From JALYUA01 sp038203955 (GTDB lineage: Bacteria; Acidobacteriota; Thermoanaerobaculia; UBA5066; Gp7-AA6): a stretch of 15,803 nt of DNA. Every line of letters begins with the position of its first letter. The first letter of the stretch is position 1. Below are positions 14,402-15,803 of the stretch, piece after piece. The translations under genes and the position numbers were made by a program. The stretch covers positions 1-15,803 of the forward strand of contig JBBRDK010000088.1 of NCBI GenBank assembly GCA_038203955.1, in the 5' to 3' direction. Under the pieces are notes generated by a model that was given only the letters and a program-made list of their open reading frames with translations, searched no databases and had not been told where the DNA came from.

Positions 14402-15001
14402 TCATGCCTTCCGAAATTCGCCGAGCCGCTCACGGATCTTGTGGGCCGCCCGGAAGAGGTGCGATTTGACGGTCCCCGAATCGAGACCGGTCAGGTCCGC
14501 GATCTCCGGGATGGAGAGCTCCTCGAAGTGCTTCAGGACGAAGACGCTCTTCTGACGCGGAGAGAGCGACTCCATCGCCTGGCGCAGCCGCTCGCGGATC
14601 TCGCGGGAAATCGCGCGTCTTTCCGGGGAAGGCTCGTCCCCGGCGGCGGTGTCGCGCGGGCCCGGCTCGTCATCGTCGTTCTCCGCCGGACCCTGGTGAA
14701 AGTAGAAGACCAGCCGCCGCCTCTTCAGGCGGTCTTTGCACCAGTTGATGCAGATGCGCGTGACCCATGTCTCGAAGGTCGAGCCCTCGCGGAAGTCGTT
14801 CAAGTTCTGGTACGCGCGGAGGAAACTTTCCTGGGCCGCGCAGTCGGCTTCGCCCGCGTCGCGGAGGAGCCGGTACGCCAGCCGCGTGATGCGCCGCTGG
14901 TACTTCCGAACGAAATACTCGAAGGACTCCACCTTGCCCGCCCGGACCTCCCGGATCAGGAGGGCTTCCTCGACGCCGGGATCCGTCTGGCGGGGGATCA
15001 T
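14402..15001 (-). CDS. ECF (sigma-70 family) RNA polymerase sigma factor
   Basis: The product has 199 residues from the ATG at 15001. Region 2 covers about 25-95: FEYFVRKYQRRITRLAYRLL, then a D-x3-QESFLRAYQNL stretch that binds core and melts the -10, and a TFETWVTRICINWCKDRLKR stretch. An acidic linker (107-128) follows. Region 4 covers about 138-190 with a LSPRQKSVFVLKHFEELS stretch and the helix-turn-helix IPEIADLTGLDSGTVKSHLFRA, which reads the -35. There is no region 3, typical of ECF factors. A GTG at 15016 in frame is an alternative start; I prefer the ATG because a candidate promoter (15053-15026) would put transcription start close to 15018, although neither start has a Shine-Dalgarno. 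The next gene, one base away, encodes its presumed anti-sigma factor. Confidence 0.93.
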   Translation of the reverse strand: MIPRQTDPGVEEALLIREVRAGKVESFEYFVRKYQRRITRLAYRLLRDAGEADCAAQESFLRAYQNLNDFREGSTFETWVTRICINWCKDRLKRRRLVFYFHQGPAENDDDEPGPRDTAAGDEPSPERRAISREIRERLRQAMESLSPRQKSVFVLKHFEELSIPEIADLTGLDSGTVKSHLFRAAHKIRERLGEFRKA

Positions 15002-15025
15002 TTCGAGAGCTGGCACATGGGGTTG

Positions 15026-15053
15026 GACGAGGATGGGCCCGGTTCGGGTTACA
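15026..15053 (-). promoter_or_regulatory. Candidate autoregulatory ECF promoter of the sigma operon
   Basis: Minus-strand TGTAACC (15053-15047), a 17-bp spacer, and CGTC (15029-15026) resemble ECF -35/-10 elements, and ECF sigma genes often drive their own operon. Transcription would begin near 15018, 15-20 bases before the ATG at 15001. The same GTAACC-to-CGT arrangement with a 16-bp spacer lies before the giant repeat-protein gene. Confidence 0.45.
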
Positions 15054-15082
15054 TCGCTTCCGGATCGCTCACGCGCGCCAGC

Positions 15083-15757
15083 TCACAGATGCGCCAGGAT
15101 TTCGCGGCGTTTCTCGGCATATTCCGCTTCGGACACCATCCCCTTCCGGCGCAAATTCTCGAGCTGCTCGAGGCGGCTGGAAGGAGTCGGAGTCGGAGTC
15201 GGAGTCGGCATGGGGGAAGCCGCCGGGACGGGAGACGCCGGCGATGGCATCGCCAGGCCCATCGCCGCGTCGCCTCTCGGCCGGCCCCAGATCGCGGTGC
15301 GAAACGCCTCCGGCGTCGCGATCGCGGGGAAGAGAAGCGTGCCCCGCTCGGAGGCCGTCTCGAGTGAGACGTCCCCGTACCCGAGAAGCCGGCCGAGGCC
15401 GCTCTGCGTGACGGTGATGTCCTGGATCTTTTCGATCGGCGCCTGCTCGTGCTCGCGGGTGACCAGTCCGACCGAGCGGAGCACGCGGCGGTCCGTCACG
15501 ACGAACTCGTCCTGCTGCGCGCGCACCCAGCGGGCGCCGAGCAGCATCAGCGCGAGCACCGCGAAGCCCAGGGCGAGATATCCCACCGGCCCGGCGATCT
15601 CGCTGCCCGATGGGATGCGGGACGCGTAGAGCGACGCCGCGCCGAGAAGCGCCGCGAGAAAAAGGACGAGCAGACCGGACCGGTAGAAGATCCAGTGGTA
15701 GCGGGCGCGGTAGAGGATCTTTTCGCCGGGCGCGAGGCTCTTGTCGGCGTAACCCAT
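15083..15757 (-). CDS. Bacterial PH-domain (bPH2) membrane protein with Pro-Thr linker and SHOCT tail
   Basis: The product has 224 residues. Two transmembrane helices lie at about 27-46 and 58-75. A YdbT/bPH2-like domain spans about 80-158, with the family pattern WVRAQQDEFVVTDRRVLRSVG and then an IEKIQDITVTQSGLGRLLGYG block (first and last parts conserved). Next comes a low-complexity linker (169-193) with a run of Pro-Thr pairs. The last 31 residues (RLEQLENLRRKGMVSEAEY and on) are a SHOCT domain, a short helical module often found at the ends of bacterial membrane or oligomerising proteins. The role of this architecture is not known; membrane-associated scaffolding is an inference. The ATG at 15757 has no clear Shine-Dalgarno, and a short CTTCG/CGAAG inverted repeat (15760-15772) sits just upstream. 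It precedes the sigma operon on the same strand with an 81-bp gap, so read-through is possible. Confidence 0.85.
   Translation of the reverse strand: MGYADKSLAPGEKILYRARYHWIFYRSGLLVLFLAALLGAASLYASRIPSGSEIAGPVGYLALGFAVLALMLLGARWVRAQQDEFVVTDRRVLRSVGLVTREHEQAPIEKIQDITVTQSGLGRLLGYGDVSLETASERGTLLFPAIATPEAFRTAIWGRPRGDAAMGLAMPSPASPVPAASPMPTPTPTPTPSSRLEQLENLRRKGMVSEAEYAEKRREILAHL
15183..15208 (-). repeat. In-frame hexanucleotide repeat encoding Pro-Thr pairs
   Basis: Four perfect GGAGTC units plus GG on the plus strand encode the Pro-Thr run of the PH-SHOCT protein linker. A 6-nt unit keeps the frame, so copy-number change would vary linker length without breaking the gene. Confidence 0.8.
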
Positions 15758-15803
15758 GGCTTCGAACCGAAGGGTAACATCGCGCCGTGCCGCGCCGACA
15801 GGT

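Noticed and set aside
15787..15803. GTG on the plus strand at the right edge as the start of a divergent gene
   Set aside because: Only five codons are visible and no clear ribosome binding site precedes it; it cannot be supported from this window.

Overview
The window is GC-rich, tightly packed bacterial DNA with 14 protein-coding genes (one cut by the left edge) and no rRNA, tRNA, CRISPR array, transposase or phage gene that I can see. A very-long-chain-type acyl-CoA dehydrogenase, a giant secreted protein of carboxypeptidase-regulatory-like repeats, and an ECF sigma / zinc anti-sigma / CpxP-like trio suggest a Gram-negative, aerobic, fatty-acid-degrading chemoheterotroph. An Acidobacteriota-like lineage (for example Thermoanaerobaculia) is my best guess. 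It is an inference from gene style, not a proven placement.

Layout. (1) 1-1110: the start of an IscA/HesB-type Fe-S protein gene on the minus strand diverges, across only 14 bp, from a plus-strand thiD gene (HMP/HMP-P kinase). (2) 6766-1049, minus strand: a three-gene, translationally overlapping beta-oxidation operon encodes long-chain acyl-CoA synthetase, FadB-type hydratase/3-hydroxyacyl-CoA dehydrogenase, and acyl-CoA dehydrogenase. It runs tail-to-tail into thiD with a 62-bp overlap. Together these enzymes take a free fatty acid to 3-ketoacyl-CoA; thiolase and electron-transfer partners are not here. (3) 6781-7149: a gene-poor gap holds a dense cluster of perfect hairpins that can also refold into one long hairpin. 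(4) 7150-7671: an unrecognised four-helix membrane protein, whose 3' end is made of a heptanucleotide tandem repeat. (5) 11893-7790, minus: a 1367-residue exported protein built of about 15 Ig-like repeats. (6) 11957-13337, plus: a pteridine-reductase-like SDR whose catalytic Tyr position is His, then a protein resembling YpgQ/YedJ HD phosphohydrolases but lacking the HD dyad. (7) 15001-13376, minus: ECF sigma factor, membrane anti-sigma factor with a ZAS motif, and a CpxP/Spy-like periplasmic protein, overlapping like an operon. (8) 15757-15083, minus: a bacterial PH-domain membrane protein with a Pro-Thr linker and a SHOCT tail.

The points most worth a second look are: the refoldable hairpin cluster at 6858-6954; a shared GTAACC-N16/17-CGT promoter-like element upstream of both the ECF sigma gene and the giant secreted protein, suggesting one regulon; two related heptamer repeat tracts at gene ends; and two adjacent enzyme-fold proteins with altered catalytic residues.
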